Assembly: GCF_008329965.1 (NCBI RefSeq)
Contig: NZ_CP036150.1
Coordinates: forward strand, 3,452,439-3,516,438
DNA: 64,000 nt
Source: Oceanispirochaeta crateris
GTDB taxonomy: Bacteria; Spirochaetota; Spirochaetia; DSM-2461
Reading direction: 5' to 3'
A model generated the notes under the pieces. That model saw only the letters and a program-made list of their open reading frames with translations. It had not been told where the DNA came from and ran no database searches. A program made the translations under genes and the position numbers. Position 1 is the first letter of the stretch. Every line of letters begins with the position of its first letter. Of this stretch, positions 54,696 to 63,464 are shown piece by piece.

Positions 54696-55144
54696 ATACA
54701 TATAATATGGTTAGATCGGAGCATCTCAATCACCACAATCACCTTTTTGGTGGACAGATGCTATTCTGGGTCGATGAGTCTGCCTGGTTGACAGCGGCCA
54801 GAGATTTTCCCGGGTATTGCCTGGTGACCAGAGGAATGGATCGGATCAGCTTTGAAAAAGCCGTAATCAATGGGTCCATCCTTCGTTTCCATGTTCTCCC
54901 TGCTCATCAGGGAACAAGCTCTGTGACCTACCAGGTGGATGTTCACGCCGATGCTCCCGGATCGGATGGAGAGGTCCTTGTCTTTTCCAATAAGGTGACC
55001 TTTGTCAGTATTGACTGCCATGGGAAAAAGGTTCCGCTTCCCAAGCGGGATAAATTGCGGTCTGTAGCAGAAGACTTCTCTCCATCTATCCCAGAGGCTT
55101 TAGGAACGCAACCGGCCAGTTGCCATGATGAGGATGAGAGTTGA
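54692..55144 (+). CDS. hotdog-fold acyl-CoA thioesterase
   Basis: A 150-residue single-hotdog protein of the YciA/BFIT type. The core block is HLNHHNHLFGGQMLFWVDE, with the catalytic Asp of the family in WVDE. The start is TTG overlapping the ACT stop (TTGA); an ATG five codons later is an alternative. In this operon it could hydrolyse aryl-acetyl-CoA made by IorAB, releasing free acid, or recycle CoA. The C-terminus is Pro- and acid-rich and probably disordered. Confidence 0.85.
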   Translation: MNTYNMVRSEHLNHHNHLFGGQMLFWVDESAWLTAARDFPGYCLVTRGMDRISFEKAVINGSILRFHVLPAHQGTSSVTYQVDVHADAPGSDGEVLVFSNKVTFVSIDCHGKKVPLPKRDKLRSVAEDFSPSIPEALGTQPASCHDEDES

Positions 55145-55173
55145 AAGGGTAAAATCAAAAGGAGTCGGTTGGT

Positions 55174-55491
55174 ATGATAAAAACTGAAATTTGTGCCGGT
55201 GTCTGCGGATTGAACACGACCCTCCGCGCCGAGAGCGGGGATGGACAGAATGTTATACTGGATATCCAGTCAGAATGCCCTGATATCAGAGCCATGGCAG
55301 ATTCGTTCAAGAGCGTCGATGCCTTTACCGCCTGCTTCGGACCCATGATTGAGTCTCCTGTGTATATCTCGGCTTCCAGACATTGCTCTCATGCAGCCTG
55401 TCCCGTCCCATCGGGGATTATCAAGACTCTTGAAGCGGCTTGTCAGTTGGCACTTCCGGCTGATGTTGCTATTAAAATTGAAAAAGAGTAA
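55174..55491 (+). CDS. small conserved Cys protein (DUF6951-like)
   Basis: A 105-residue protein with C8 and C11 near the N-terminus (ICAGVCGLN), further Cys in SECPDI and a distinctive block CSHAACPVPSGIIKTLE. The pattern resembles DUF6951, a clostridial/anaerobe family of unknown function; I am not certain of the name. It is the last gene of the iorA operon, 29 bp after the thioesterase. The conserved Cys and its position suggest a redox or cluster role. Confidence 0.7.
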   Translation: MIKTEICAGVCGLNTTLRAESGDGQNVILDIQSECPDIRAMADSFKSVDAFTACFGPMIESPVYISASRHCSHAACPVPSGIIKTLEAACQLALPADVAIKIEKE

Positions 55492-55503
55492 AAAGCATCA
55501 TCC

Positions 55504-56196
55504 TTATCCCGGTATGTATAGAATTGACACATCCTTACCGGTCAGGTCCTGGTTCTTTTGGAAATTCAGCGGATCGGGAACAGGTTCTCCATCAATAAGG
55601 AAATAGTAGGCGTAACGACCGGGTTTGATAGAAAGAACAGCGCTGTATAAGCCGGGTTCCTTTTCCCTGAGAGCCGTCATGTAGGGGTCCCAGCGGTTGA
55701 AGTCTCCGGCAAGATAGACCCTTTTTCCCGGACTTGTCTGAATATAAAACTCAACAGTTCCTTTCTCATCTCTTAATACCGGGCTGAGTTGCCTGACCCG
55801 TTGTTCTGGAGGAAATGTCAGTCGGGAGAGATGCAGGCCATTTCTGTCTCTGATGCTGTTGGGGTTTTCGGGGTCTTCAATCCAGATGCCATCAATGATA
55901 ATCCGGTAATCAACGACCTCCTCGCTGGGAAGAGGGAGTATGAGAAAGTACACTCCATGTTCGTTTTTCTGGTAGCTATAGATTTGCTGATAGCTGTCTA
56001 TGGAAAAGGCTGCCCCTACGAAACGCGCCTGTCTATTGGGTTTGCTGGTCAAAATGAGATGATCTCTCCAGACCTCTGGGGGGCCGGCTTCGGTCAGTCC
56101 AGTTATCTTGAGATGTAGGTTTATATCGTTGATCTCGAATGCTTGAAGAAGAGTGGAGGAGATCAAAAAGAATAAAAGTATAAGTTTGTTTTTCAT
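55504..56196 (-). CDS. secreted protein with a glycogen-binding-like (CBM48/AMPK type) module
   Basis: A 230-residue exported protein: signal sequence KNKLILLFFLISSTLLQAFE, no lipobox. A first beta-rich domain (~30-130) is followed by an AMPK-beta/CBM48-like E-set (~145-230) with the signature VYLAGDFNRWDPYMTALREK and YAYYFLIDGEPVPDPL, including the aromatic residues that usually contact glucan. I prefer ATG 56196, since AAAGG lies just upstream. It is divergent from the FlcA-like gene by about 110 bp. The glycan target is unknown. Confidence 0.82.
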   Translation of the reverse strand: MKNKLILLFFLISSTLLQAFEINDINLHLKITGLTEAGPPEVWRDHLILTSKPNRQARFVGAAFSIDSYQQIYSYQKNEHGVYFLILPLPSEEVVDYRIIIDGIWIEDPENPNSIRDRNGLHLSRLTFPPEQRVRQLSPVLRDEKGTVEFYIQTSPGKRVYLAGDFNRWDPYMTALREKEPGLYSAVLSIKPGRYAYYFLIDGEPVPDPLNFQKNQDLTGKDVSILYIPG

Positions 56197-56308
56197 CATG
56201 CCTTTCATATGCTATGATTTTCGGAGAAACTGATCATGGAGTTTAGAGGGGGCGAAAAAACTTTTGTCCTCAGACGATTCTGCCGAAATATGTTAATAAG
56301 AAGTACCT

Positions 56309-59266
56309 ATGCCTACACGGGAAGATATAGACAGTTTTAAACAGCAAGTAAATCTCTGGGGAAACGAAGCGGAAGTGCTTGAATCTATGGGTGAAACCAT
56401 AGAGGATGTGCAGCCCCCTGAACCCTCACTCGAGGAATCATTGAATCTGGGTGAGCTGGATCAGGATGATATCTCCATGGATGACTTTCTCAGTCAAGTT
56501 GGCCTTGATGAGTCACTAGAGGATGAAGGCAGTTCCGGTCTGGATGAATTAATGGATGATCCAGTTCCGACGGGTCAAGCCCCAGAGACAGATGATTTCT
56601 CACTTCCCGGAGATTTGAATGATTTCGGTGATTTGGGTTTTGATGAAGCTCCCTTGGAAGAGGATTCAGCTGAAGATTTCAGTTTGGATTCTCTAAATGA
56701 AATGATTGACGGCGATGAGCTTTCCGGTCTGGATGATCTTTCTCCGGGTGAGGAGCTTAGCGGTCTGGATGACCTTTCTTCAGGCGATGAACTACCCGGT
56801 CTGAATGACCTTTCCCTAGGCGATGAACTACCCGGTCTGGATGACCTTTCCCTAGGCGATGAGCTTCCCGGTCTGGAGGATCTTTCCCCGGCTGATGAGC
56901 TTCCGGGATTGGATGATCTAAGTGGTGGTGATGATGACCTGGAAGAACTGGATGAATTAGACGAAGACGATGACTTGGAAGAGCTGGATGACCTGGGCTC
57001 TGAAGATGAAGGCTTTGATTTGGATGCACCGGGTGAAGAATTTGATTTGACTTCTCCCGATGAAGATCTCCCAGAACTGAGCAGCTTTGATGACATGTCT
57101 CTGGACATGGATGATGAAAACGGTGAGGCTCAATTCTCACTTGGTGATTTTGGTGAAGAATTTAACTTTCAGGAAGGCATCAGTTTTGATGATGATCTGG
57201 ATGCCTCCCTAGATAGTTTGGATACTTTAGACGACACATTCCTCATGGACGATTCGGATGATCTTGAAATAGAGGAGGAAAACCTCTTTGAAATATCCGA
57301 AGAAGATCTTGATTCCGTACAGGAGAGTCTGAGCCGACTTCCTCTTAACCTAAAAGTTTCCATACAGGATGCCCTTGCAGATGCTGATGATCTGACTGGT
57401 GTACGGTACAGGAAACTGGTTTCCATGCTCATTAAGGGCAGCGCACCACGTCTGATCAATACCGAATTCTATAATATTACAGGGAAAAAGATCGAGCTTC
57501 CCAAGGGGTATCAGAAGCTAACGGGCCGTGAATTTGAGGTCAGAAAATCGGGCTTTTTCTATCAGTTTGCCGAAAAGGGCTGGCCTTTCGTCCGGATGGT
57601 AGCCGTTATCCTTGTTATGTTGGGGTTAACGGTCTATCTCAGTTTTAATTTCCTTTATAGACCATTGCAGGCTCTTATTTATTACAATCAGGGAATTGAC
57701 CTCATAGAACAAGACGAATATGACCAGGGAGTTTCTCTGTTTAACAAGGCATATTTTGGATGGAGTCTGGGGAAACTCACCATAGAAGGGTGGCCTTCTA
57801 AGTCCCGTTTTCTGGAATATGCCGATGCCTTCCTGGACAGAAGAGCCTATCCTGATGCGGCTCATATGTACGAAGGTCTTTTGGGAGAATACCCGGATTA
57901 TATCAAGGGATATCATGAGTACGGACTGTTCCTCACGAATATTACAGGCAAGTATGCCAAAGCGGCAGAAATCCTCTCCTCTGGACTGGGGCGTGACTTG
58001 TACAACTATGATCTGATGCTGGCCCTGGGCGATAATTACATGCTCTGGTCTGAGGAAGATCCGGATAAACTGGAAGATGCACGGTTTCAGTATGCCACCG
58101 CCCTGTCCCGTTATGATGGAAATGATGAGATCATGCTCCGAATGCTCCGGTATTTTCTGAGAGTTCAAGACGATGGTAATATTTCTATTCTGAGTAATAT
58201 CTATTCCAAAAAAGCTGGCATACGGGGTGATACGGCCTTTATTTCTCTGACTCTTTCAGATCTAGCCGGCTACTATATTGATAGAAATCAGGTGAGTGAA
58301 GCCAAAGATCTACTCTTCAAAGCAGAAGATATAGACACAACCGTTCCCGATGTCCACTATCAACTGGCCCGATATTTCAGGCGTACTTACAATATGGATC
58401 AGGAAAAGAAAGCCCTGCAGAAAGCCTTGTTCTACATGGATCAAACACAGCCCTTAAACCGTTCCAGAATATTTAAAAAAATAGGGATCTACCGCAGACG
58501 GGGTGAGATTGGCTATGAAGAAGGTTTGTATGATGAAGCCGAAGAAGAATTTGTTGCTGGTATCCGGCTGCTTGAAGATAGCCAGGTTCGGGGACTGATA
58601 GGCACGAATCCGGAGATCGGAGAATTATATGCTGATATGGGAAACCTTCACTATGAAATATATGATGATCTGAGCGGAGCGTTAAACTATTTTAACCTAG
58701 CCGAGAAGAATCAGTATCATACTGGCGATATTGCTTACCGGAAAGGATTCATCTATTACGATCAGCAGCAGTATAATCAGGCAGTTCTGGAATTCGAATC
58801 GGCTCTCAAAAATCTAAGTGATACAAGAAATGCACGCTTTGCTCTTGCCAATACACTTGTGTACAGACAGAATCTATTTGGTGCCAGAAATCAGTATATG
58901 GAAATATTGAGAGACCTCAAACAGGAAGAGAGTTCTCTTCCCTATCTGGCTCCAGAAGATATTCTGGAACATCGTTCTCTGGTGAATCATTTTATTCAGG
59001 TTTACAACAACCTGGCTTATGTAGACTATGCACTGTCAGAACGGGGATCTGATCCAGCGAAACAGAGCCAGGCTCTCTTGTCCTTGACCAGGGCCGCCGA
59101 TTATGCGGACAGAATCGACCGGGATCCAGACACACAGGTCAGGACCCGTCCGGAAGACAGTCTTGTCTTCCAGAATACCATGGCCATGATCAAACCTCTT
59201 CCGGGTACGGATGTCTTCATGTTCGATGAGATACCGCGGACCCCGGATGAGCTTCTAAGTAAATAA
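56309..59266 (+). CDS. flcA: acidic/TM/TPR protein, probable periplasmic flagellar collar protein FlcA
   Basis: A 985-residue protein. Residues 1-425 form a highly acidic, Asp/Glu/Leu/Gly-rich cytoplasmic region holding six 12-residue repeats of the form DELPGLDDLS. A single TM helix (~430-452, MVAVILVMLGLTVYLSFNFL) follows, then about 530 periplasmic residues with many TPR-like helix pairs (AYPDAAHMYEGLLGEYPDY). The start PTREDIDSFKQQVNLWGNEAE and this layout resemble spirochaete BB0326-type FlcA proteins, which build the collar at the periplasmic flagellar motor and recruit stators. The assignment rests on layout and recollection, not on alignment. Confidence 0.7.
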   Translation: MPTREDIDSFKQQVNLWGNEAEVLESMGETIEDVQPPEPSLEESLNLGELDQDDISMDDFLSQVGLDESLEDEGSSGLDELMDDPVPTGQAPETDDFSLPGDLNDFGDLGFDEAPLEEDSAEDFSLDSLNEMIDGDELSGLDDLSPGEELSGLDDLSSGDELPGLNDLSLGDELPGLDDLSLGDELPGLEDLSPADELPGLDDLSGGDDDLEELDELDEDDDLEELDDLGSEDEGFDLDAPGEEFDLTSPDEDLPELSSFDDMSLDMDDENGEAQFSLGDFGEEFNFQEGISFDDDLDASLDSLDTLDDTFLMDDSDDLEIEEENLFEISEEDLDSVQESLSRLPLNLKVSIQDALADADDLTGVRYRKLVSMLIKGSAPRLINTEFYNITGKKIELPKGYQKLTGREFEVRKSGFFYQFAEKGWPFVRMVAVILVMLGLTVYLSFNFLYRPLQALIYYNQGIDLIEQDEYDQGVSLFNKAYFGWSLGKLTIEGWPSKSRFLEYADAFLDRRAYPDAAHMYEGLLGEYPDYIKGYHEYGLFLTNITGKYAKAAEILSSGLGRDLYNYDLMLALGDNYMLWSEEDPDKLEDARFQYATALSRYDGNDEIMLRMLRYFLRVQDDGNISILSNIYSKKAGIRGDTAFISLTLSDLAGYYIDRNQVSEAKDLLFKAEDIDTTVPDVHYQLARYFRRTYNMDQEKKALQKALFYMDQTQPLNRSRIFKKIGIYRRRGEIGYEEGLYDEAEEEFVAGIRLLEDSQVRGLIGTNPEIGELYADMGNLHYEIYDDLSGALNYFNLAEKNQYHTGDIAYRKGFIYYDQQQYNQAVLEFESALKNLSDTRNARFALANTLVYRQNLFGARNQYMEILRDLKQEESSLPYLAPEDILEHRSLVNHFIQVYNNLAYVDYALSERGSDPAKQSQALLSLTRAADYADRIDRDPDTQVRTRPEDSLVFQNTMAMIKPLPGTDVFMFDEIPRTPDELLSK
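56714..56929 (+). repeat. six 36-bp tandem coding repeats in the FlcA-like gene
   Basis: Six in-frame units of 12 codons encode variants of DELxGLDDLSxG. Units differ mostly at the last two codons. Their DNA is similar enough that slippage or recombination could change copy number between strains. Confidence 0.85.
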
Positions 59267-59281
59267 ACTAAAGGTGTGAAT

Positions 59282-60367
59282 CTAGGATATGACCGGCACC
59301 ATCCAGCCAAATCGATCTTCCAGAACTCCGTACTGAATCCCTTTGAGCTCATTGAGCAGAGACTGTGACAGTTCTCCCGGAGTTCCCTTTCCAAAGCTTA
59401 TTTCTTTGCCTTTGTGAGTGAGAGATGTGATGGGAGTGAGCCCTGCTGCGGTTCCTGTAACAAAGCATTCAGCTCCGTCATCAAGGACTTCTTCCAGAGA
59501 CAGTTTTCGTTCTTCTACTTTGACTCCCTGATCTGAGGCCAGCTCAATCAGGCTCTTTCTGGTGATCCCAGGAAGGATGGTGTCTCCCAGTTCGGGAGTG
59601 ACCAGGGTTCCATCTTTTTTAAGACAGAAAAAGTTACACGATGATCCCTCTTCAATGTATTTCTGTTCCACAGCATCCAGGAAGATTGCTTCCATAAAAC
59701 CGCCTTCAATGGCCTGGTTTTTGGCTAGGCAGGATATAACGTAGTTGGCGTCACATTTGATCCACCCTGTACCCTTATGGTTAGATCGGATCATATCGGT
59801 GGTAACGGCATTATAGTTCTCTCCCGCAAAATAAGCGGAAACTTCTGTATTGATAACAACCAGCCAGGGGTTTTTTGACAGATTGATTCCGATACCCGGT
59901 TCTGACCAGCTGAAAGGTCTGATATAGATGGATCCAGCACTCTGGAATGAGTCTTTTTCCCATTGAGGGTTATATTTTACTGTGAATCCTAGTTCGGCGT
60001 TGCGGCCGGCTGTTCCCAAAATCGCCTTTGTGCAAAGCTCTTCATCGACTCCGGGCATGCCAAGGCCTGCCATGGAACGTGACATTCTGGCAGAATTTTC
60101 TTCGGGACGGAAAACTTTGAGGCTTCCATCTTTCTGTGGAAAGGCTTTTACACCTTCAAAACAACCCAGACCGTACTGGCTCGTAAAATTCACAAGCGGG
60201 AGCTGGGGAAATGAATTCCTTCGTTCATGAAGAGCATTCCTATCCGCTTCGCTTAAGGCTGCTTCTTCTTCAGGACTCAAGTGTTCCTGTTCAATAAAAT
60301 CTCCCGACCAACTTTCATTAAATTTTCCAACAAATACCCATGGATGTATAGACAGTGTAAAGGCCAT
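59282..60367 (-). CDS. ilvE: branched-chain amino acid aminotransferase
   Basis: A 361-residue fold-type IV PLP enzyme of the BCAT group. Seen are YGLGCFEGVKAF, SIYIRPFSWS (sugar/phosphate side), NHKGTGWIKCDANYV with the PLP Lys region, VEQKYIEEGSSCNFFCLKKDG and DTILPGITRKSLIELASD. It transfers the amino group of Val, Leu or Ile to 2-oxoglutarate. GAGGAG lies before the ATG. No other branched-chain synthesis gene is nearby, and its 3' end faces the FlcA-like gene with a 15-bp gap. Confidence 0.92.
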   Translation of the reverse strand: MAFTLSIHPWVFVGKFNESWSGDFIEQEHLSPEEEAALSEADRNALHERRNSFPQLPLVNFTSQYGLGCFEGVKAFPQKDGSLKVFRPEENSARMSRSMAGLGMPGVDEELCTKAILGTAGRNAELGFTVKYNPQWEKDSFQSAGSIYIRPFSWSEPGIGINLSKNPWLVVINTEVSAYFAGENYNAVTTDMIRSNHKGTGWIKCDANYVISCLAKNQAIEGGFMEAIFLDAVEQKYIEEGSSCNFFCLKKDGTLVTPELGDTILPGITRKSLIELASDQGVKVEERKLSLEEVLDDGAECFVTGTAAGLTPITSLTHKGKEISFGKGTPGELSQSLLNELKGIQYGVLEDRFGWMVPVIS

Positions 60368-60504
60368 GTTCCCGCTCCTCTGTACAATTTCAGTAATTTT
60401 ATCATATTATAATGGAATATAATAATAGTCGAGCAGGGTCAAAATGTTTTTTTATGCTGTTCATTTTTTGTAGTTCATTTATCGTCCCTTAAGGAGATTT
60501 TCTT

Positions 60505-61566
60505 ATGGTAGATCATGTGATTATTATGGCCGGCGGGGCAGGCAAGAGACTTTGGCCTGCTTCCAATAACAGCAAACCGAAACAGTTTATGACGGTCCAG
60601 GGAAAGGACTCTCTTTTTCTTTCTACAATCAAGAGAGCCGCATCTTTAGGTATTCCAGGGAAAATCCTAGTTGTGACCCATCAGGATCACATTAAGGCAG
60701 CCCTCGAAGACAGCCAGAAACTGCCTCTGGAAATAAGACAGAAAATTGTCTTGTTGGCAGAACCTCAGGCCAGAAACACAGGGCCGGCGCTGGCCTATGC
60801 CGGAGCCTGGCTCAAGGAATCCACGGGAAACAAGGACGCCTCTGTTCTGGTTCTGGCCGCAGACCACCTCATTCAGGATCTCCGTCAATTTGCTAAAGAT
60901 GTGGAAAATGCCTCCCTACTTGCCGGTTTGGACAAACTTGTGGTTTACGGTATCAGACCAGATTTCCCTTCCACTGGCTATGGGTATATTGAGGCAGGAG
61001 AAGAAACTGCTCCAGGGTTCAAGGTCCTTTCTTTCAAGGAAAAACCAGATCAATCCACAGCCGAAGAATTCCTCAAGGCTGGTAACTATTTATGGAATTC
61101 CGGGATGTTCACCTACAAGCTGTCCTTCTTTGAAAAAGAACTTTTAGCAGGTAGTCCCAAAATGATGGAACCCTTTCTCCCTGTTCTGAATTGTCCCGCC
61201 ACAAAGATTGAAAATGATATAACTGTCGTCATGCCCGATGAGGCCCTCAGCCGGCTTTATGCTGCCCTTCCCCGGGAGTCCGTCGATTATGCCCTCATGG
61301 AGAAAAGCAGTCATATTGCCATGATCCGTTCTGGATTTGACTGGAATGATGTGGGAAGCTGGGATGTTATTGCCGATTTAAATCCTCCCACAGAGGTTCC
61401 AGTTTTTACATCTGGTGATGACAGTAACTTTGTTTATTCTGACATTCCCGTGGCCCTGTGCGGTGTCCAGGACCTCATTGTTGTAATTAAAAATGGTAAG
61501 GCCCTGGTCTGCAGGAAGGGTGAATCCCAACTGGTCAAGGACGCGGCTGAATCCCTTCCATTTTAA
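60505..61566 (+). CDS. manC: mannose-1-phosphate guanylyltransferase
   Basis: A 353-residue nucleotidyltransferase making GDP-mannose. The N-terminal signature is GGAGKRLWPASNNSKPKQF, followed by LAEPQARNTGPALAYA, the Mg-binding LAADHLIQ, STGYGYIEAG, FKEKPD and YLWNSGMFTYK. The active-site pattern DWNDVGSWDVI near the C-terminus is typical. There is no C-terminal isomerase domain, so it is the short, monofunctional type. The substrate could come from the ManB homolog at 15.4 kb. Confidence 0.93.
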   Translation: MVDHVIIMAGGAGKRLWPASNNSKPKQFMTVQGKDSLFLSTIKRAASLGIPGKILVVTHQDHIKAALEDSQKLPLEIRQKIVLLAEPQARNTGPALAYAGAWLKESTGNKDASVLVLAADHLIQDLRQFAKDVENASLLAGLDKLVVYGIRPDFPSTGYGYIEAGEETAPGFKVLSFKEKPDQSTAEEFLKAGNYLWNSGMFTYKLSFFEKELLAGSPKMMEPFLPVLNCPATKIENDITVVMPDEALSRLYAALPRESVDYALMEKSSHIAMIRSGFDWNDVGSWDVIADLNPPTEVPVFTSGDDSNFVYSDIPVALCGVQDLIVVIKNGKALVCRKGESQLVKDAAESLPF

Positions 61567-61768
61567 AGCCTTTTGAAGATTAAGCGGGTCTGTTGAAGGT
61601 CCGCTTGTATTGATGGTCTGCTCACAATTTTTCTTGCATAGATAAATATCTGTATACATATCACTGGTAAATCATCATTTTTTTTTATATGATTGAGAAA
61701 ATAGCAGAATATGACAAAAAATCCTGATCAGCATATCTATTCTGTTCTCCCGGTATTACAATAATGCC

Positions 61769-62254
61769 ATGGGTATATTAAAAAAGGTTCAGGATTCGGG
61801 ACAGAATAGAATGAACATTAAAGATCCCTGTGACAGGGCGATAGATCTACACAAGCAAGGTTTCAACAGCGCTCAGTCTGTACTGGGAGCCTTTCATGAA
61901 AAACTGGGAATCGATGAAAAGACGGCCATAGCCCTGGCTGCTGGGTTCGGAGCCGGTATTGGCACAATGCAAAAAACATGCGGAGCTCTTACAGGAGCAC
62001 TTATGGTGTTGGGTTGTCGATATTATGACAGTGATTCTGTTTTTGAAAGCAAACAACTGCTTTTTGAAGAAACACAAAAGATCCTCTTGGCCTTTAATGA
62101 AAAATTTGGTAGCACTGAGTGTTTTTCCCTTCTTAAAATTGATTTTCATAAACCGGGAGGATTGCAGAAAGTCCGGGAAAAGAGGTTGTTTGAAACCCAC
62201 TGTCAGGCGTATATACGGGAAAGTTGCCGGCTTCTGAAGGAAGCCGGTCTTTGA
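61769..62254 (+). CDS. C_GCAxxG_C_C family protein with altered first Cys
   Basis: A 161-residue protein of the C_GCAxxG_C_C family, small redox-active proteins often next to metal or thioredoxin-like genes. The signature region reads GFNSAQSVLGAF, where the family normally has GFNCAQ, so the first Cys is Ser. KTCGALTGALMVLGC keeps the CGA block, and later TECFSLL, THCQAY and RESCRLL keep three more Cys. The start is either ATG 61769 or ATG 61811; neither has a strong ribosome site. Confidence 0.78.
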   Translation: MGILKKVQDSGQNRMNIKDPCDRAIDLHKQGFNSAQSVLGAFHEKLGIDEKTAIALAAGFGAGIGTMQKTCGALTGALMVLGCRYYDSDSVFESKQLLFEETQKILLAFNEKFGSTECFSLLKIDFHKPGGLQKVREKRLFETHCQAYIRESCRLLKEAGL

Positions 62255-62274
62255 TCGGGGTACATACCTCTTTA

Positions 62275-62406
62275 TCAGGTTTGTAAAAGATCAATGATTT
62301 CCGGGGAAGTGAGAATCTTCCCTATACTAATGACCTTTCCATCCAAACCAAGAGCTGGCAATGACATGACCTGGTAGGCCATGATTTTGTTTCGTAAGCC
62401 CTCAAT
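62275..62406 (-). pseudogene. remnant of a thioredoxin-like (small redox-active disulfide) gene
   Basis: After the permease stop, the same minus-strand frame continues for 44 codons including the stop. It reads KIMAYQVMSLPALGLDGKV and then ISIGKILTSPEIIDLLQT, the characteristic C-terminal half of TM0996/MTH895-type redox proteins (VMSxPALxxDGKV holds the cis-Pro). The N-terminal half with the CxxC active site is gone, and no start or ribosome site is seen. Permease genes of this type are often followed by such a redox protein, so this looks like deletion decay. Confidence 0.72.
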
Positions 62407-63378
62407 TTAATAAAAGGCATTGAACAGCCATCCTGCACTGGTGAAAAAGACAAGAAGCATGATGAAGAAAATCAATAGAAGACGAGGTTTCATAACCTGT
62501 TTTAGCATCATAAATTCAGGGAAGCTGGCTGCTACAGTACTCATCATAAACGCTAGGGTCGTGCCCACGGGCAAACCCTTGGCTAATAGTGTTTCCGCTA
62601 CAGGGACTACCGCCGATGCAGAAGTATACAGGGGGATTCCCAGTAGTACAGCCCCGGGAACGGTCCACCAGTTTCCCTTGCCCAAATTGTCAGTAATAAA
62701 GTGTTCAGGAACATAACCATGAAGAGCCGATCCAAGGCCGACACCTATGAATATCCATTTCCACACCCGGTTAACAATGGATTTTACTTCATCTTTAGCA
62801 AAAACATGTCTGTCTTTCAAACTCAGTTTTTGGGGCGCCATTCCGGGCTCATCCCTTGTTTTAAAATTCTTAGCCTGTTGTCCCAGGGGAGTCAAATATT
62901 TTTCGGCCTTGATGGCATCAATAAAAAAACCACCCAAAATACCCGCAGTCAAACCGGTTACAACATAGAAAATCATAAATTTGACTCCCAGTATGGAGCC
63001 TAGAAGAATCAGCGCCACTTCGTTGATCATGGGGGAGGTAATGAGAAAAGCCATGGTGATACCCAATGGAATCCGTGCGGAAGTAAAGCCAAGAAAAAGA
63101 GGGATGCTCGAGCAGGAGCAAAATGGTGTCACACTGCCGAAAAGAGCGGCCAGAATGTAGGCTATTCCTCTATTTTTCCCTTTCAAATAGTCTCTGATTC
63201 GGTCTGTATCTACAGCGGCTCTTAGCAAAGCAATAATATAAATCATGATAAACAGAAGGAAGAAGATTTTTGTTGTGTCCTCAATAAAAAAATGGACCGC
63301 TGAGGCTAAGGATGTGGTTGAATCCATCTTCATGACAGAATATGTTAAAAAATCTGCCAGGAGGGTAAAGATATGCAT
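62407..63378 (-). CDS. DUF318/YraQ-type permease (possible ArsP-like exporter)
   Basis: A 323-residue permease with eight or more TM segments. The signature TPFCSCSSIPLFLGF (Cys-x-Cys in a TM loop), ITSPMINEVALILLG, and the second half PLYTSASAVVPVAETLLAKG define the family. Members include ArsP, which exports organoarsenicals, but many are uncharacterised. AAGGA lies before the ATG. It is divergent from an ArsR regulator with a CVC metal motif, which supports a metalloid role. A decayed thioredoxin-like gene follows. Confidence 0.88.
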   Translation of the reverse strand: MHIFTLLADFLTYSVMKMDSTTSLASAVHFFIEDTTKIFFLLFIMIYIIALLRAAVDTDRIRDYLKGKNRGIAYILAALFGSVTPFCSCSSIPLFLGFTSARIPLGITMAFLITSPMINEVALILLGSILGVKFMIFYVVTGLTAGILGGFFIDAIKAEKYLTPLGQQAKNFKTRDEPGMAPQKLSLKDRHVFAKDEVKSIVNRVWKWIFIGVGLGSALHGYVPEHFITDNLGKGNWWTVPGAVLLGIPLYTSASAVVPVAETLLAKGLPVGTTLAFMMSTVAASFPEFMMLKQVMKPRLLLIFFIMLLVFFTSAGWLFNAFY

Positions 63379-63464
63379 GGTTATTCCTTTTGTTCAATTA
63401 GATGTTTAGCTAAATGTAGCAATAAGCCGTTGCTTAGGCAAGAGTTCTCTGATATTTTTTTAGA

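Noticed and set aside
56714-56929. Regular 36-bp repeats that could suggest a CRISPR array
   Set aside because: The units are head-to-tail without unique spacers and encode an in-frame protein repeat.
56575-57108. Minus-strand Ser/Arg-rich frame of 177 codons inside the FlcA-like gene
   Set aside because: It is the mirror image of the acidic tandem repeats (GAT/GAG codons), with low complexity and no ribosome binding site.
61378-61659. Minus-strand 93-codon frame over the end of manC
   Set aside because: It overlaps conserved manC coding sequence antisense and has no ribosome site or recognisable product.
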